64,000 bases of DNA from Diploscapter coronatus. Its lineage: Eukaryota; Nematoda; Chromadorea; Rhabditida; Rhabditidae. The stretch spans positions 80,127,201-80,191,200 of the forward strand of contig OZ038422.1 of the NCBI GenBank assembly GCA_964036155.1, written 5' to 3'. How positions within the stretch are numbered: the first letter of the stretch is position 1; the number at the start of each line of letters is the position of its first letter. Positions 12,401 through 25,867 of this stretch are shown piece after piece. A model generated the notes under the pieces. That model was not told the origin of the DNA. It saw only the letters and a list, made by a program, of their open reading frames with translations, and did not search any database. The position numbers and the translations under genes are program-made.

Positions 12401-13719
12401 GATCATCAATATTTCTTGAAAAATTTAGAGTGTAAAGATCCAGATATCAGAATTAAGCGCTAAGTCGAGCTATTCCAATGACGGTCAGAGTATGAATATC
12501 ATGAAGTCTACCTTGATTTTATAAACTAAACTAATCAGCAAATGAGAAGCACGACGATGATCGCAGCTATGATTATGGACGCAGTCGTTATGAATGCAAC
12601 TGAAAGTTGAAATTTGAAGAATGATAAATTTCGATGCTATTGAAATTGAAATTCTAATTTGTGGAATTAACTTGATCTTCAATCAGATAGAATTATTGCT
12701 CCTCATATAACATTCTCCCATCAAAAATAAAAATATCGAAAGACTTTATAATACCATATACCCAAATCCTATACGCTGATTCCGAAAAGAATTGTTTCAG
12801 GTGCTTTTGACCTCAAAATTAGATCAAAATTAGCATAAAATCGAAATTTTATATACATACGTATAAGTCATATCTAATCTTCATGCAGACTTATCAGTAT
12901 GTTCGACTTTTTAGCATCGTCTAAAGTCGTTCCACCTAGTTTTTTAGCGTAAAATGAAAATGTGGAACGACTTTAGGCATTATAATGAGACCGCTTTAAG
13001 TGTTATCGTTTTTATTGAAAAATAGGTTATTCTGGCGATTACTCATTTGGAAAGTTTGCGCAGTTTTCCCTACTTTATCGATAGGTTAGCTTAAAAATTG
13101 CCCAAGCTTTACTCATTAACTATCTCCGTTTCCTGAAAGATAACCTTCCAACAAATCGATTATAAATGATCTGTGTAGTTTGCTAAAATTGGAATTGATG
13201 CTTTCCATGTTAACTTTATTATTACGTCCGGGCATGCAAAATAGAATCTTTACAAAATTTATAAAGAAATGAAGAGAAGAATTATGATAAAGGGAAGTAT
13301 ACAATAATAGATGCTCATCATTTATAAAATAAGGGACAGTGAAATGTAGCATATGTATGTGATTAGTATACTGATTTAATGGAAAATTTAACATAGAAAA
13401 GCTAGCATGTAGCTAACAAACGTAAAATGCTAACAAAATCTGCTTGAAGAAAAACTCGGCAAAATGCTGCTTTCAAATCAATTATTTTTGGGCATGTTTG
13501 AAGATGTTTGAAAGAGTAAATATGTCGATACTTGGAAATTTTCATAGAATGCTTAGCTACCTTTCAACATCGACCATATTTCAGAATGTTAAAAAATAGA
13601 ATAAAAGGGTTTTTGGGTTTGCTTTTAGTTTTAGGCTTAATTTTGAAATGACGTAGCGACATAAGCTAATTTAAAATAAGAAATCATGTGGCTGCGTCAA
13701 GTCAGATTTAGCGAATAGT
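9412..13719. other. Gene-poor stretch upstream of acidic-protein gene
   Basis: The first 1.5 kb (about 9600-10900) is GC-rich and purine/pyrimidine-patterned and probably contains the promoter of the acidic-protein gene; open frames there are compositional. A CA microsatellite lies at about 11150-11164. At 12371-12250 on the minus strand an acceptor (GGATTTCAG) precedes a codon-like stretch, but all three frames stop within about 45 codons and I could not place it in a gene. A short perfect inverted repeat is at 12923-12976. Nothing else was recognised. Confidence 0.4.
12923..12976. repeat. Short perfect inverted repeat
   Basis: CTAAAGTCGTTCCAC and its exact reverse complement GTGGAACGACTTTAG lie about 25 bases apart, giving a potential hairpin. 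It is probably a small MITE remnant. Confidence 0.5.
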
Positions 13720-16700
13720 TTAGTGGATTTGGATTCCAGTGATCTCGACGTCTCCTCCGATCTGAAGGCCGTTGATCTCGTGTGGCTCGAGTCTGTGAGC
13801 GTACGAAGCGAAGCGCTCGCCGTTCACCAAAATCTAAATTAAGAAGATTAATATTTGAATTAGAAATTAATTGTTTTAGGTTATTTGAAGAAGAATTTGG
13901 AAGTGACATCTGGTACAACGACGGCAGCAAGCAATTCTCTCTTACGACGGGCTGATTTTTGATAAATGTGAAAGCGTTCTTCTTTCTCTTTATCAGTTAG
14001 AAGTTATTCTGTCAAAGTATAGAAATCTTGCCATCAACTGTCAAGTGTGAGTTGCTTGTTTGATATGACCCCTTACTTGAGCAAATAAAAATTTTATCAG
14101 ATAGCTAGGAAAGGTTGAAGAGACAAACCTCCCCAAAACTATTTCACCTTGCGTGAAAAAATACCATGATGATGGTACGATAAAGATTTCAAATAGTTTC
14201 AGATTTATTACCTGGAAAGCGTATTCCTCATTCTTGATTTCGAGATCGAATCCGGTCGCCTTTTCGAATGGAATCTTTCCCTCACGCTCCTCGTTACCCC
14301 ATTCATTGGCAATCAAGCTGTTTCTGACGACAGCCTTAATTAAGATGATAATTGAGATGTGATGAGAAGATAATGCTATGTTGGTCATGTATTCCTGCAG
14401 AATTTGGGTCTACTTATTAAGAGTCAAACGCTTTTTTTTTAGAAAAGATTTCCGAAACAAATATATTGGCATGGGATTGGGAGGTATTTATTTCATTCAG
14501 TAGCAATAGTCAACTTTCCTCCTCATTGGAGAAGTCGAAATGTTCGCGGCAATTTCATGAAAATAAGAAAAAGTGAGCCATACATAATAGCAAGAACTCT
14601 CTGGTCAGTTGAGTGTCTCTCTTTCCGATTACCTTCTCGTCGAATCTCGGATTGAAGTGAAGAGCGATGTCTCCGTTCTTCTTGAGCAGATTGATGTGGA
14701 ATCTCTTGCTCTTCTTCTCGGGCATGCCGTAGATGACAAGTGTCTTACCCGGGGCCAAGCCCTCGTTGGCGAGTCCGCTCTCGTATGGCACCGGGTAGTA
14801 TTTGCCACCTGAAGCAGAAAGAAATTATTCACCAGTTACCAAACATTCTGCGCATTATTCTATAATATGAAGTTGTGATCGATTTCGATGTCGATGTTGA
14901 TGCATATCAGAAATGCATGCGACTTTGTTTACACGCTGATCACACCCAATTTTCCGACAACTTTTGAATTTTTGAGCGTTGATCTTTCGTTGGTCGGAAA
15001 ACTTTAGCTCATTTCGCCTAACCTAAAGACTCTCTCATATCATTCTCTTCCTCTATTATTCTATTGTTCCTTTGTCATCCCTCGATAAAGAGATTATCCC
15101 CTCCTCTATCGTGCCTCCAAAATTTGGTTCTTTTCTCATGGACAGGACAGAAGACGACTGCCTTGTTAGTTGTCCAAACTTCAAATTCAATAACTATGGG
15201 CTCAAATCAATTCGCATGGACTAAAATAGTGCATTCATTAGCACCCTGAGGGAATACCTGCAGATTAATTGTTTCTACGTCTGCGTAATTTATAATTTAT
15301 AGAAATAGAAGTCCGTACATCCCTTATGATGATAGAAATTTTCGCTAGAAATTCAGCGGCATTGATTGAAAATGATTAGCATGAGACTTTAGTTGATAGT
15401 TGGCGCGGTTTGCAGGTTTTTTTTTTGGAAAATAGTATGATCCAGACATAAAAGGCTCGCGAATCCACGAACCGCACCAACTATCAACTAGCCCTTGGCA
15501 TGATTAGGCAGACATTTCGGTAGTGCCAAGAAATATTTACAATAATCTTAGTATTTCAGCGGAATCAACATTTCTCAATGCTAACAGTGCCCAGATCCAT
15601 GTATCCTGAAAGACTGGGAACTCTTCCTGTCGTTCATGGATCTGACCACAGCGATTTTATGCTACCTACCCCAGTGGATGTGAGAGATCAGGACATCTCC
15701 ATCGATGGAGAAGTGAGTGATCGAAGACAGAGGCACGCGGTGCTCGTACTCCTTCAGTTCCTTCTGAAATTTGACATCATTGAGGATGAGGAATCCAACT
15801 AATTTAACATTAAGATATATGGAAAAAAATAATGAAAAATTTTGGTATGCAGTATAGATTTGGCTATAACAATAAATGATTTTTCTTCGTATTATCTTCT
15901 TGATTACTTTTCGGAGTTTCTTATCAAGTTTGACTTTTCATTTACCATTCAAAGTTTAATTAATTTAAATTCTGCTATGCACCTGATCGCAGAAGATTTG
16001 GAACTTGCTGTCGTGAGCACGAATTCTGATATCGATGTCATCACCCTTCTGAAAAAAAACATTTTTTACGTTTGAATTTAATATCGTATCCAATCGCACT
16101 TCAGAAAAATATTAGGTCATCCATAATTGCATAAAAGCTATATGAGATGTTTTTTTCTGCATATTCCTTTTGTTATTTTTGGATAATGATTTGGCTGATA
16201 GTGAATTAAACTACGTAATAGTCATGAATACGTTGAGAGAACAAGACTTGAATCGTTTAACATACAAACGAAATCTGGTGAAAATCTTCACGAAAGCAAA
16301 GCTCTACCGATATTTTGAAACGATCCAAATATTTTAAGCGAGTACAGAAAAGATTTCACCAGCAGGGCTCAGCACTTTGGACACTGACACTGGACACTAG
16401 ACGGGCACTGAAGTCTATTTTCGGTGTCGGTGCCCGAAAAGTGTCCAAAATGCCAGGCCCTGTTCACCAGAAAAATAATTTTACCTTCCACGGGTTCGAC
16501 TTTCTCTCTTCCTTGCCCCATTCTCCCTTCGAGAAGGTGTTGCAGACGATCTTAATTTAAAATTTGATTTAATTTAGGAAAGATTAGATTTACCTTGCCC
16601 TCGTCGAATCTGACGGAGACGTGCAGAGGCACGTCATGGCCGGAGAAGTCGGCCTGAGTGCTGTGCAGGTTGATCGTGAAGCTGAAAATTGAGAAAATCA

Positions 16701-18246
16701 TAATTTAGAAGAAGAATTGTATTTCGATTTAAAACGCACGCATTTTATAATTTTAGATCTAAAGTGCACGTTCATTTCATCATGGTGTGTTCAATGCAGC
16801 TGTGCAGAAGGAAAATAAGGGCGATGTTGCAAATGTCATTTTATTCCTTACATTCGACATTTTCCGATCTTCTCTACTCCTTGGTTCCCCCATCGTTGAA
16901 AAATTACTCGTTTTTTCCAAATTGGATTTACTTCGTCTTATATATTTCAGGGGCTTTTATGAATCAATTTAGATTTTAAAAAATTCGACAAGAACTGGCA
17001 TTTTTTCTGCACCGATAAGCATTATTTTAAGTTTCAGTAATCTCGTTTGTACAAGGACTAAACTTTGGCTTCTTTACAATGCCATATTCGAGGTGGCATT
17101 GCCCTGTCATCGCGCGTGTATTTTATGATAGCAATTTTGCGCGCCCGCGTCGAGGTGATTTGCTTTGATTTTCGTCTCAGGTCTTTCAGGGCTGCAAGAA
17201 ACTCGCAAACAGGTTGAGTGAAATCAGCCAGCCAAAACAAGCAACGTGGCGAAACGACGGAAAATAAGACAAAGGTTCGAGAGGTGGCGCAATTTTCGCA
17301 ATTTCCCAATAGAATCATTTTCATTTGAGAACAAGACATTGAAATTCCATCCGAAATCAGTGATGAAATGGATATTTCTCTATGACAGGCAAGAATCTTT
17401 GTTTTCAAAATAAGAAAAGGTGAAAGTACTGATAATGAGTCATAGTTCTTGGTCACACACCACTAACGACGAAATGAAATTAAGGATGTTGAAATTTTAG
17501 GTGAGTTAGTCAATCGCTTTAATCTGTATTATAATTATTAACTCTAAGGTGAGAAAACTATCTTACCGGACGGAGTCCTCTCCAGTCTTGCCTTTCACGA
17601 TGAGCGTCTGACCGGGCTCAAAGGGCTCGGTCAGTCGAGAGCGGTATGGAACAGGCTAAATTTTCATAGTCAGAAAATCGAGAATTTTCTTTTTTCAATT
17701 TTATCATATCCTCTAATACTCTAAGCGCTAAATGATCGTCTGCTAAATTGTGCCGAAAAGACCGAATTACTCACTTTGCAAATATTTGTGGTTCTGCCAA
17801 ACGCGCGCAAATCTTTGTTTTTGTGGCATTAACGAAGTAATGAAAATCAGGCGCTGAGTAAGCGGAAATAGCACGATTTGTCAGAGTTAAGCAAAAAGTG
17901 ATAAGAAGTTGATTCAGGATTCGATCTGGTAAATGAAATAGGTGGTGCGCAGAAGTTTGGAATAATGCAAGATATTTGGTGGACTTCGTTTTACCATTTA
18001 TACTGAATCAATGCAGATGAAAAATTTGTAGTACTTGAAGGAAAGATTGAATTAAAATAATTTTTTTCAAATTTCATCAAATTTTTTCCGTTAAAGTAGA
18101 AAATGAAGAACACTAAATTTAATTTTTCTCTAAACTTTCGTGCCCCATACTCTATTTCGGCATTGTTATTTGAAACTTCAAATAATCCACTTTTATGATT
18201 TGAAAAGTTATGAAAATTGAATTACATAGTTGGATTCGAAGGCCAT
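13720..18246 (-). CDS. lec-1: Tandem-repeat galectin, LEC-1 type
   Basis: Nine coding exons run from ATG at 18246 (MAFESNY) to TAA at 13722-13720 and encode two galectin carbohydrate-recognition domains joined by a short linker, about 280 residues, the size of C. elegans LEC-1. Domain 1 starts PVPYRSRLTEPFEPGQTLIV and carries HVSVRFDEG, WGKEERK and HRVPL. Domain 2 starts GGKYYPVPYESGL and carries HFNPRFDE, NSLIANEWGNEEREGKIPF and ends with INGLQIGGDVEITGIQIH. The H-x-N-P-R, N and W-G-x-E-x-R residues that bind beta-galactosides are intact in domain 2; domain 1 has V in place of N in its H-x-N-P-R-like site (HVSVRF), as in LEC-1. Galectins bind surface and extracellular glycans and usually lack a signal peptide, as here. 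The first exon is also open upstream of its ATG (see the extension exons). A MITE lies in the intron at 15390-15490. Confidence 0.93.
15390..15490. repeat. MITE, about 101 bp, in galectin intron
   Basis: Terminal inverted repeat TAGTTGATAGTTGGCGCGG at the left is matched by CCGCACCAACTATCAACTA at the right, with one mismatch, around a T-rich loop. Both ends carry TA, as expected for Tc1/mariner- or Tourist-like insertions. Confidence 0.65.
16375..16453. repeat. Imperfect inverted repeat in galectin intron
   Basis: TTTGGACACT and AGTGTCCAAA, together with GGGCAC and GTGCCC, form an imperfect hairpin of about 80 bases. It looks like a small fold-back insertion without coding sequence. Confidence 0.4.
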
Positions 18247-21200
18247 TTGTTCAAGAGTTTGTGTGTTGTGTTTTCGAGCGGTTGGCTCCTCGTGAGAATT
18301 TGAATCACCCTAAAATTGTATCATTTACAAAAATGATAAATTGATAAATACGAAGTGATAACGAAAACGCAACGAACTGATAACTGATAAGAAAGGGGAG
18401 GAGCAACGGAAAGGTGAACTTCATCAGTATTGAGATGGAATTGAATTTTCATACAGATGTTTGAATTATTTCTTGAACTAACCTCTCAATTTTTCTTATG
18501 TTATTGTTGTCCCAAGATAATAAGATAGCATTTGGGTTGGCAAATGCTAATCATAGAAAGTTCATATAGTTTATCTCTAACAAATCAGTGGATTTAGAAA
18601 TAAATCCAATTTCCCCTCTATACTGATATTCATGCATGGGAGAAGTCTAAACTACGAACTAAATGTGGGGAAAAATCACTCGAAAGTAAGACAATATGGA
18701 ATTCTAGATTATTTGTGGGGGCAAATGCAGGGATACATGTGAGAATAGGAGGGATTTGATTACGGGGGGATTTTTCAAGAGAATGAGGGATTTGAGGAGG
18801 GCGATAGAGAAATTGATAAAAAAAATAGGGACTGCCAAAGCCAAAACAAGGCAATAATGCTACGGGAGAAGGCAGAAGAAGAAGAAGAAAACAACACAAA
18901 ACCGATACATGTCCGATAGAGCGATAGAGGGAAGAGAAGAGAGAGAAGTTGCCGAAAATCAAAGGGAGTGGCCTGCTGAATGCTGAAATCTGAGAGAGAA
19001 GGGAGAAGGCAAGGGAAGGAAAGACGGAAATCAGTAGGGGAAAATCAGCCAAGGAAAGCGTGTCTGTGTAATATCAAAGAATGAAGCAGCAGAAAACAGG
19101 CTAGAGATCGATGAAAGGCGAGAGAGCACAGAGATGACAGACGCACACTGCCATCGGCTCTGCAGAGCATAGTGAGAGGGATAAATAAGAGAGAAATGAG
19201 ATGTTCCAGTAGAATAATGTTATGATTTATAGACTGAAGCTGAGTGACGGAAAGGACATTTCGCAGAAAATTTGGTACGAAATTGTAGAGCTTGAAAATC
19301 CGGATAAGAATATGTAAAATTTTTGAAAGTTATAATTGAAACTGAAAAGTTATGGTCGATTGAAATTTGATGGCAGTATTGTGCAATGTCTATACAAATG
19401 GCATAGGAAATGATATGTTGAATAGCGCATTGTAATTTAGTTTGAAAGTATGGTCGGAATTTGAAAGTTAACGAACTGATAAAATGCAAACATGCGAGTT
19501 TCCGATGGGCGTGACGCGAGTTGGCGCCTTCGGCAGAGAGGGGAAGTGACGAGAAGGAGAGAAGGGCGGGGTTAGCGGCTGGCGGAAAGCCGCCATGCCA
19601 CGATGCCGTTACTACCATCAAGGCCATTTGAAGAGCGATTGGGAGAGAATATGCGAGTAAGGGAGTGGGAAAGATATGGAAATTGGGAGAGAAGTTGAAA
19701 GGGAATATAGAATTAGAAGAAAAAAGGAGAAAGAGAGAAATTACAAATGAAAAAGTGGTTGAGATGATAGAAGAACTCAAAACTGGTAGGAGAAATGAAA
19801 AATGCGGAAAACACTCGAAACCAAAATCAAAACCATATCGATTACAGATTCAGCAAAATAGGATATCACTGAAAGTCGATGCAATAAAGATGTTTTGAAA
19901 TGTAATGAAGTTTCATATTAGCCGTGGGAAGGCTGGAATATTCTATGCAAAATCGATATTGAATATTTCGTTTTCTACTCTTACTATAATTTTTCAGTCA
20001 AAAACAAAGTCTTTTCCATTTTCCTTAAACCCAAAAGGCGCTGATGTAATAATTGCGGGAATTGCAAAACAAGTCTTTGGCTTATCAAAAATTAAGAAAA
20101 CTTTCGAGAAAAACTCGATAGAAGGGTGCCGTTCTATTACTGTTGACTTTTTCGTTGAAAATTGAAAAATCAACAACGAGTTTACCTGGGTTTGTGCATT
20201 TGAAAATCGATAGGTCTGAGCGGTTAACAATGCGATTTTCGAAAGGAAAACCTCTTTGAAACTGAAAGAGAAACAGGTTTTCAGGTTTGCAACTGACGGG
20301 GGAAATTTCCCAGCTGACTCACCGAAAATTTCAAAAATCTCAACCAAAGTGTTGATGACTACACAAAATGAGGCTTGACTTTTGCTCCTTTTGAAATATA
20401 GAAGGGCGAAATTTTCCTGAGATTCAAAAGAAAATTTCCTCCAATCTAAAAGTTATATACGAATGTAATGAAACCTGACATAAATTCATTACAAACATGA
20501 TGGCAGGAAAATGAGAATTTCTGCGAAGAAATGCCGTCTGTGCCGCTATGCAACAATGCAGCATGCAGAAATCGGAAAGGAATCCGGGTTTTCGAATGAA
20601 TCGGCTATATTCGCATCGTAAAAGCGCGTGTGAGTCAGTTATTGCAGGGAAAATAGAAAAGCGGACGGCCGGCGAGAGGGCCACAAGGCACAACCTTCGC
20701 GTAGTAAAGAAAAATCGCGAGAGAAAAATGGAAAAGCGAAATATAGCCTGAAAAAATCTGAACTCTAAAATCTTGCTGCAATGTCGGCAAAAGAAGATTG
20801 GTCGATCGTTTCCTGCCCAAGATAAGTTTTGATGCGTCTTTTCGCAGCGCTATTTCTCGTTCTTAATTTCGCTAACATGTTTATCTGATTCTTTTCCCTC
20901 TAATTCCCGCTGCTTCCAGGCTCCAAGGCTCTGCCCCATTTCCTTTCTCGGACCAGCCAAGCATCGCCGACTTTTTCGTGCTCCATTTCGAAAGCCCCGG
21001 GTTTTTGCGCTCTAATTCGAATCGATACTGCAGACGGAAAATGGAGTCGCTGCCTGCCTGAAATAGCCTGAAAATGGCATGCAAAAACGGAAAAGACAAA
21101 ACGAAGGAAAGAAACATGAAACTTATGAATTGAAAATGACAAAACGATGGACATATTCCATATGTTATTAGCTGGATGGACTTGCATAACTTATCAAAAA

Positions 21201-22820
21201 TATGGTAGATTTCAAACAATTCATAAGTTAGATTCGTGCAGATAGTTAGTGTATACAGAATTAACGTAAAATTTCACACGAATATGGCATTCATTTATAA
21301 GTATGCTGCCTGAAACTTACTCCATTCACGAAGTGCTCATTTCCACTAGCGTCGCTGGCTCTTCTTTCCTGAAATAAATATATTCGATGAAAGGCTTTTT
21401 TGAAAGACAAATATTGAAATTCAGGAAATTAATTATGGAGATCTCTTTAAAGTGTGGACGAATTCCTTCCACTACCAATTCTGCGTTATAGAGCAAAGTG
21501 GTAAGAATTGACCCACACCCGAATTTTTATGATAGAAATGACAAATGAGTCGAAACTTCACACTCTATTCAATTTGTCATTGCCTGTAATGTAAGATGCG
21601 GTTCTGTTCTGAAGACAGACTAGAAGGGGTGCTTTCATCTGACGAGAAAAAAGAATAGGGTTGTAGGTAGTAAGAGCAAACATAGTCATGATGTCATGAA
21701 GTACAGCAATTTTGCTCGACTACATGAAAATCCCAAGCCCTCAAGCCTTAAGCCATGGCTAAATTGGATGAGAGGTGATCGAAAAAAGATTCTTCACCCA
21801 CCCTTATTTCTCATGGATTGAGGATTTGAGGTTTCCAAGTCGCCATTTTTTCTTGAAGATTAGAGATTTGAGATACAACACATTTTAAATAACTATTGCA
21901 GGAGATAGATCGCAAAAAGTTTGCGACGATAGTCTTTCTTATTAGGTCTGCTCCAAAGATATTGTGGGGCTTGAATTTTTCAACCTGTTACCTGACTATG
22001 TTGTTGCTGAATGATGGCCTGTTCAGTGGCACGGAAGTGAGCCAGGTCATCGCTTTCGTGGCTGGCTCCTTTCTGCAGAGCTGGTGGAGTCGACGGATGA
22101 TTGCTGGATTGAGAACCACGACGGTGCTCTTCGAGATTGGCCTTCTGCATGTCGTGATGCAGATCATCGTGGTCCTGAAAACTATGTATGAATGTATTTA
22201 TTAGGCTGTGTTAATAATACTCCGCTTACGCTCACGGGAGCAAAAAGAAATAGCACGCGAGAGAGGAAAAATCACGTCTTCTTTGCATCTCTCACTCGTA
22301 TGCTATTTTTCAGTTCACGTGAACGTGAGCGGAATATGAATGCGTTCTTAACGTATCCTTATTGAATCGTCTTTATCAGTGCTGTTTTAAATTCAGATAG
22401 TTCTGTAGTTCGGAATTTGGTTTTCAGGTTCGATTATTTATTTTTGCTAGTTTTCATTTTCAAGATTGAAATTCGAAAATTGTAACTCGGAAAAATAGCA
22501 ATATCGTGATGTCGAAACGTGAAAACGATAAAGAAATTACAGAATATTTTCAATTTTATTCATTTTCAATGGAATTTTATATTATGATATCATGTGATCT
22601 TCAAATTGGATTTTGTTTCAAAACTTCATATTCTCATACCTGTCTATGAGCCTCGTCATGCCAGTACTCGTGTTGATGCTCATGCTCCTGGTGAGGATTT
22701 GAGTTCTGGCGGATTGGCTGACCGAATACGTCTCTCTGTTCGTGAGAAGGAACGACGGTGAACCCTTCGTCGGACATCGTGACTTTCGGGATTACGGTGG
22801 GAGATGGGAGAGTTGGGGAT
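18226..22820 (-). CDS. Candidate N-terminal extension exons of the galectin gene (His/Gln-rich)
   Basis: Four exons on the minus strand all begin and end in phase 0: 22820-22640 (with an internal Met at 22777, MSDEGFTVVPSHEQRDVFGQ), 22174-21992 (DHDDLHHDMQKANLEE through to IIQQQHSQ), 21368-21321 (ERRASDASGNEHFVNG) and 18309-18226. The last one is open from its acceptor (GDSNSHEEPTARKHNTQTLE) straight into the galectin start MAFESNY. Chained, they add roughly 146 residues of low-complexity, His/Gln/Glu-rich sequence to the galectin. Splice donors and acceptors are good. The alternative is a separate gene whose terminal exon I failed to find, with 18310 being an SL site for a short galectin mRNA. 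The open frame in the joining exon is only 21 codons before the Met, so this is suggestive rather than decisive. Confidence 0.5.
22214..22337. repeat. MITE-like inverted repeat, about 124 bp
   Basis: ATACTCCGCTTACGCTCACG at the left pairs with the reverse complement of CGTGAGCGGAATAT at the right, and an inner AATAGCACGCGAGAGAGG pairs with CTCTCACTCGTATGCTATT. It lies in the intron between two extension exons. Confidence 0.55.
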
Positions 22821-25750
22821 CTGGAAACATTTCAAATTATTCAGGGGAACGTTACAACAATGAATATCATGCGATTAGCGATAAATCACGAAGAAAATTA
22901 ATCAAGCTCAAAGCACGATACACAAGGAATATTTTTCATGAGCGGAGAAAAATTTAAGATATCAAATTTTCGGAGGATAGGAAAAGTTGAAAAACTGAGA
23001 ATTTCACCTGGTTTTTCACAACTTGACATTCGCTCTAGCAACCAATATCCTATGAAATGAAAGCAAAGGCAAAGTGGCGTTCGAGGAAGCCCACTTGGAT
23101 CATTTTACACCAGCAAAAAATTAGTCTGTTGCTCATTTCTTCATTTTCCGAGTTTTTTTCCACCATACCCTGTGGAGTTTGCCTGCATTTTGAAAGGTGG
23201 ACTTCAAAAAGTGGCTGGTGTATTGCAATTTTGAAATTGGCAACCCCGATAGTTTGAACAAACAAAAGATGCATGAAAACCGGTAAACATTGAAGGCAGA
23301 AAATTATATCGACTAGTAGGTTTTAGAATTTTGAAATAATCATATATCGAGGTCTTATTCGAAACGTAATTATTACGAGTGAAAATCTAAAATGGAAATT
23401 TCGCAGGTGGTATTATTGTGAATCATCTTGAACCTGATGTTAAGTTTGGTCTGATAACATGGGCTAAATATGCGATTTTTATTATTACGTAATGCGCTTA
23501 TAAAACTGAACGCGTCGGAAGTACGGAATACAAAAAAGGCTCTGAGAAGATTAAATTATAAAGTGTGTGCAGAATCTCTAATTTAGAGCAAATTTAGCAG
23601 GGTTTCTATAGAGATTCACAAATATGAATGCAGAACTTGGGATAGATTTTGCGAAAAAGTTGAAAATATTATGAGGGAATTGCAGACGCGTAACATAATA
23701 ACTGACAACTTTGGAGGTTTATTGACTTCACCACGACCGTTAGATATTTGATCATTTGCGAGTTTGTGCCATAAGGCCAAAATTATATTTGCTATTTGGA
23801 AGGTAATTCTAAACGTTTTGCAGAAAAATAACCTAGCATGTATGATTTGGAGATTAAAGGTGCGAACATCTAAATTAACCATTTTCGGAAAGATATCTAA
23901 AATTTTTAGATAAATGGAGTTCAAGTAAAAGTGACACACGACTAGGCAAATATTTTTGACACGCATTTTTCTGTTTCGCACTGTTTCGAGTGTGAAGTGT
24001 GAAAGCCCCTTGACTCCGCCCACTTTTTCTGTTTCGTTTGCCGAGCTTTGTTTTTGTGCAAATTGTCGGCAATTGAGGCAGAGGCAGTGAGCGAGCGGCA
24101 GGTTGGTCGGACACATTCGAGTGATCAAGAGATTACAAGAGTGCACTTGACTCGACTCGAGAAACTGTCACTTTTCTTCCTCTTTTTTCTCTGATAGTTA
24201 TTTTTCGCTGTACAATACGTCAAAATTGATTAATACTATGACCAGAAACCACAATTAAATTTCAGAATTACAAAAAAAAAATCTATAGTGGCGGTCAAAA
24301 GCTTGGAACAGTTATCGAAAGTCCAAAATAAAAGTCTATAGACTTCTATCTTTCAATCTCCTTATTTTTTCCTAAAAAATCGAATTTTTAAAAACAGCAT
24401 AGCGACTTTTCATCCAGTGAGCGTAATTATTTCTAATCAAGGCTAAATCCACCCTACACATTCTAAAGAACATAATAAAACTAATCCCAAGATTATCTGA
24501 GGTTGATTATGAGTATTTCTGGAAGAGAACTTCTATTAAAGAAAGATTTCACAGTATGACTACGAATGTAGTCTGATAGAATGAATCATCAGGAACTGAT
24601 TTGAATGAAACTGACAAGCATTCTCACAAGGGAGATGCACAGGTAGGAAATCGTAAATCTTGACAAAAATTTCTAAAGTTTTCGATGGCGGGAATGACGA
24701 TGGTGAAGTCAAAAAGTGTTGAATAGGAATCTGGAATCAGAAAATTTTAAGATGTTTCCACTCGTATTTTATGTGAGAAGTGAGCAAAATCACTTTAAAA
24801 AATGTAAGCTAATTTTTCAAATTTGAATACAAGTAAAGAATTGACGATTTTCAATTATTTTCAGCTTCCAGGCTCCTATTTAGCGCTTTTTTGACTTCAC
24901 CATCGTCATTCTCCGTCTTTGGAAACCCCTATTTGGAAAGTTTCGTCGAGATCTGCGATTTCCAGCCTATGCACTTCCCTGTTCAATTCAGTAGGAAAAA
25001 TATGTGTACAAACTTTCATTCAAATTGATCAACGATAATTAGTAGGGCTACCAGATTGTATTCATAGGCAGTTCTTCCAAACTTTGAGCGTCGTTGTAAG
25101 TTTTACTCACCATTTATTCTTTTAAACCTAGGATATTTTAGGATTAAATGCAGGCGAAAATATAATCATTAAAATAGATTTGTACTATTCGACAGAGATA
25201 TGTGAGGATAATGGGAGATATACAAAAGGTGTATATCATATTGCTGGAGAAAGAAATGAAGGAGTGGAGAAGAGAGCGAATGATGAATAAGATAGGGCGA
25301 TAATGACTCTATCATCCCACTATTATTCAGATCAGGAATTACTATCACTGAATATGTCATCCTGCTTTCAGTACCCATTCTTTATCATGGATAAGATACA
25401 ACATTATTCTCATGCCCCAAACGATATCCCCATCTTTTCTCCTCTCAAAACTCAATAATGTTTCTAGAATTTCCCTAATTTGGCGCATATCCAAATTATA
25501 TCACATCGCGAAAATCCAGTTTCAACAAATCTCTTTAGATATTTGCATATCACAAGCTATTAAAATCGAGTGTTGATTAGATCAGGCATTTTAATGTTAG
25601 CTGATAAAGAAATAAATTTCGTCAAGTTCTAGGATTCATAGAAATTAAAAAAGGGACTGTTTTGCTAATTTTAATGAAGATCAGCTTTTTCCTGAATCTC
25701 TAGAACTTGGAGATAACATTGAGATAAAAATGAAGAAAAGAATCCTACCT
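22821..25750. other. Non-coding stretch between candidate first exons
   Basis: AT-rich with no convincing exon. It contains a fold-back element at about 24628-24990 and, at about 24287, a motif GTGGCGGTCAAAAGCTTGGA that resembles a Tc1-like inverted-repeat end; I found no matching second end nearby. Confidence 0.4.
24628..24990. repeat. Degenerate fold-back element
   Basis: GAATGACGATGGTGAAGTCA at 24692 is repeated in inverted orientation at about 24892, and outer parts (GGGAGATGCACAGG against the inverse of a GGGAAGTGCATAGG version) also pair. Arms are about 110 bases, with a loop of about 140. No coding sequence. Confidence 0.5.
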
Positions 25751-25867
25751 TACAGTTGGAGAAACAGGACCTTGACTTTGACTTTGATGGAATTGCTGCG
25801 TTTGTTGGACATTATACCCGACAGGGGCTGGCAAATTGCCGGCCTTCTTCTTTTGGAATTGGGGCAT
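25751..25867 (-). CDS. Candidate alternative first exon (MPQFQKKK..., Gln-rich)
   Basis: ATG at 25867 opens a 39-codon frame that starts MPQFQKKKAGNLPAPVGYNV, continues Gln/Ser-rich and ends SPT at a GTAAGG donor in phase 0. Phase 0 fits directly onto the exon at 22174 (DHDDL...) or the one at 21368, but not onto the exon at 22820. This pattern suggests two alternative 5' exons feeding a common His/Gln-rich body. It could also belong to an unrecognised small gene. Confidence 0.4.

Noticed and set aside
18630..19780. Hydrophobic or Ser-rich minus-strand frames upstream of the galectin
   Set aside because: Low-complexity, unspliced, no family features; they lie in an intron or upstream flank.
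24287..24312. Tc1-like terminal sequence GGCGGTCAAAAGCTTGG
   Set aside because: Only one end was found and no TA-flanked partner, so no element could be defined.
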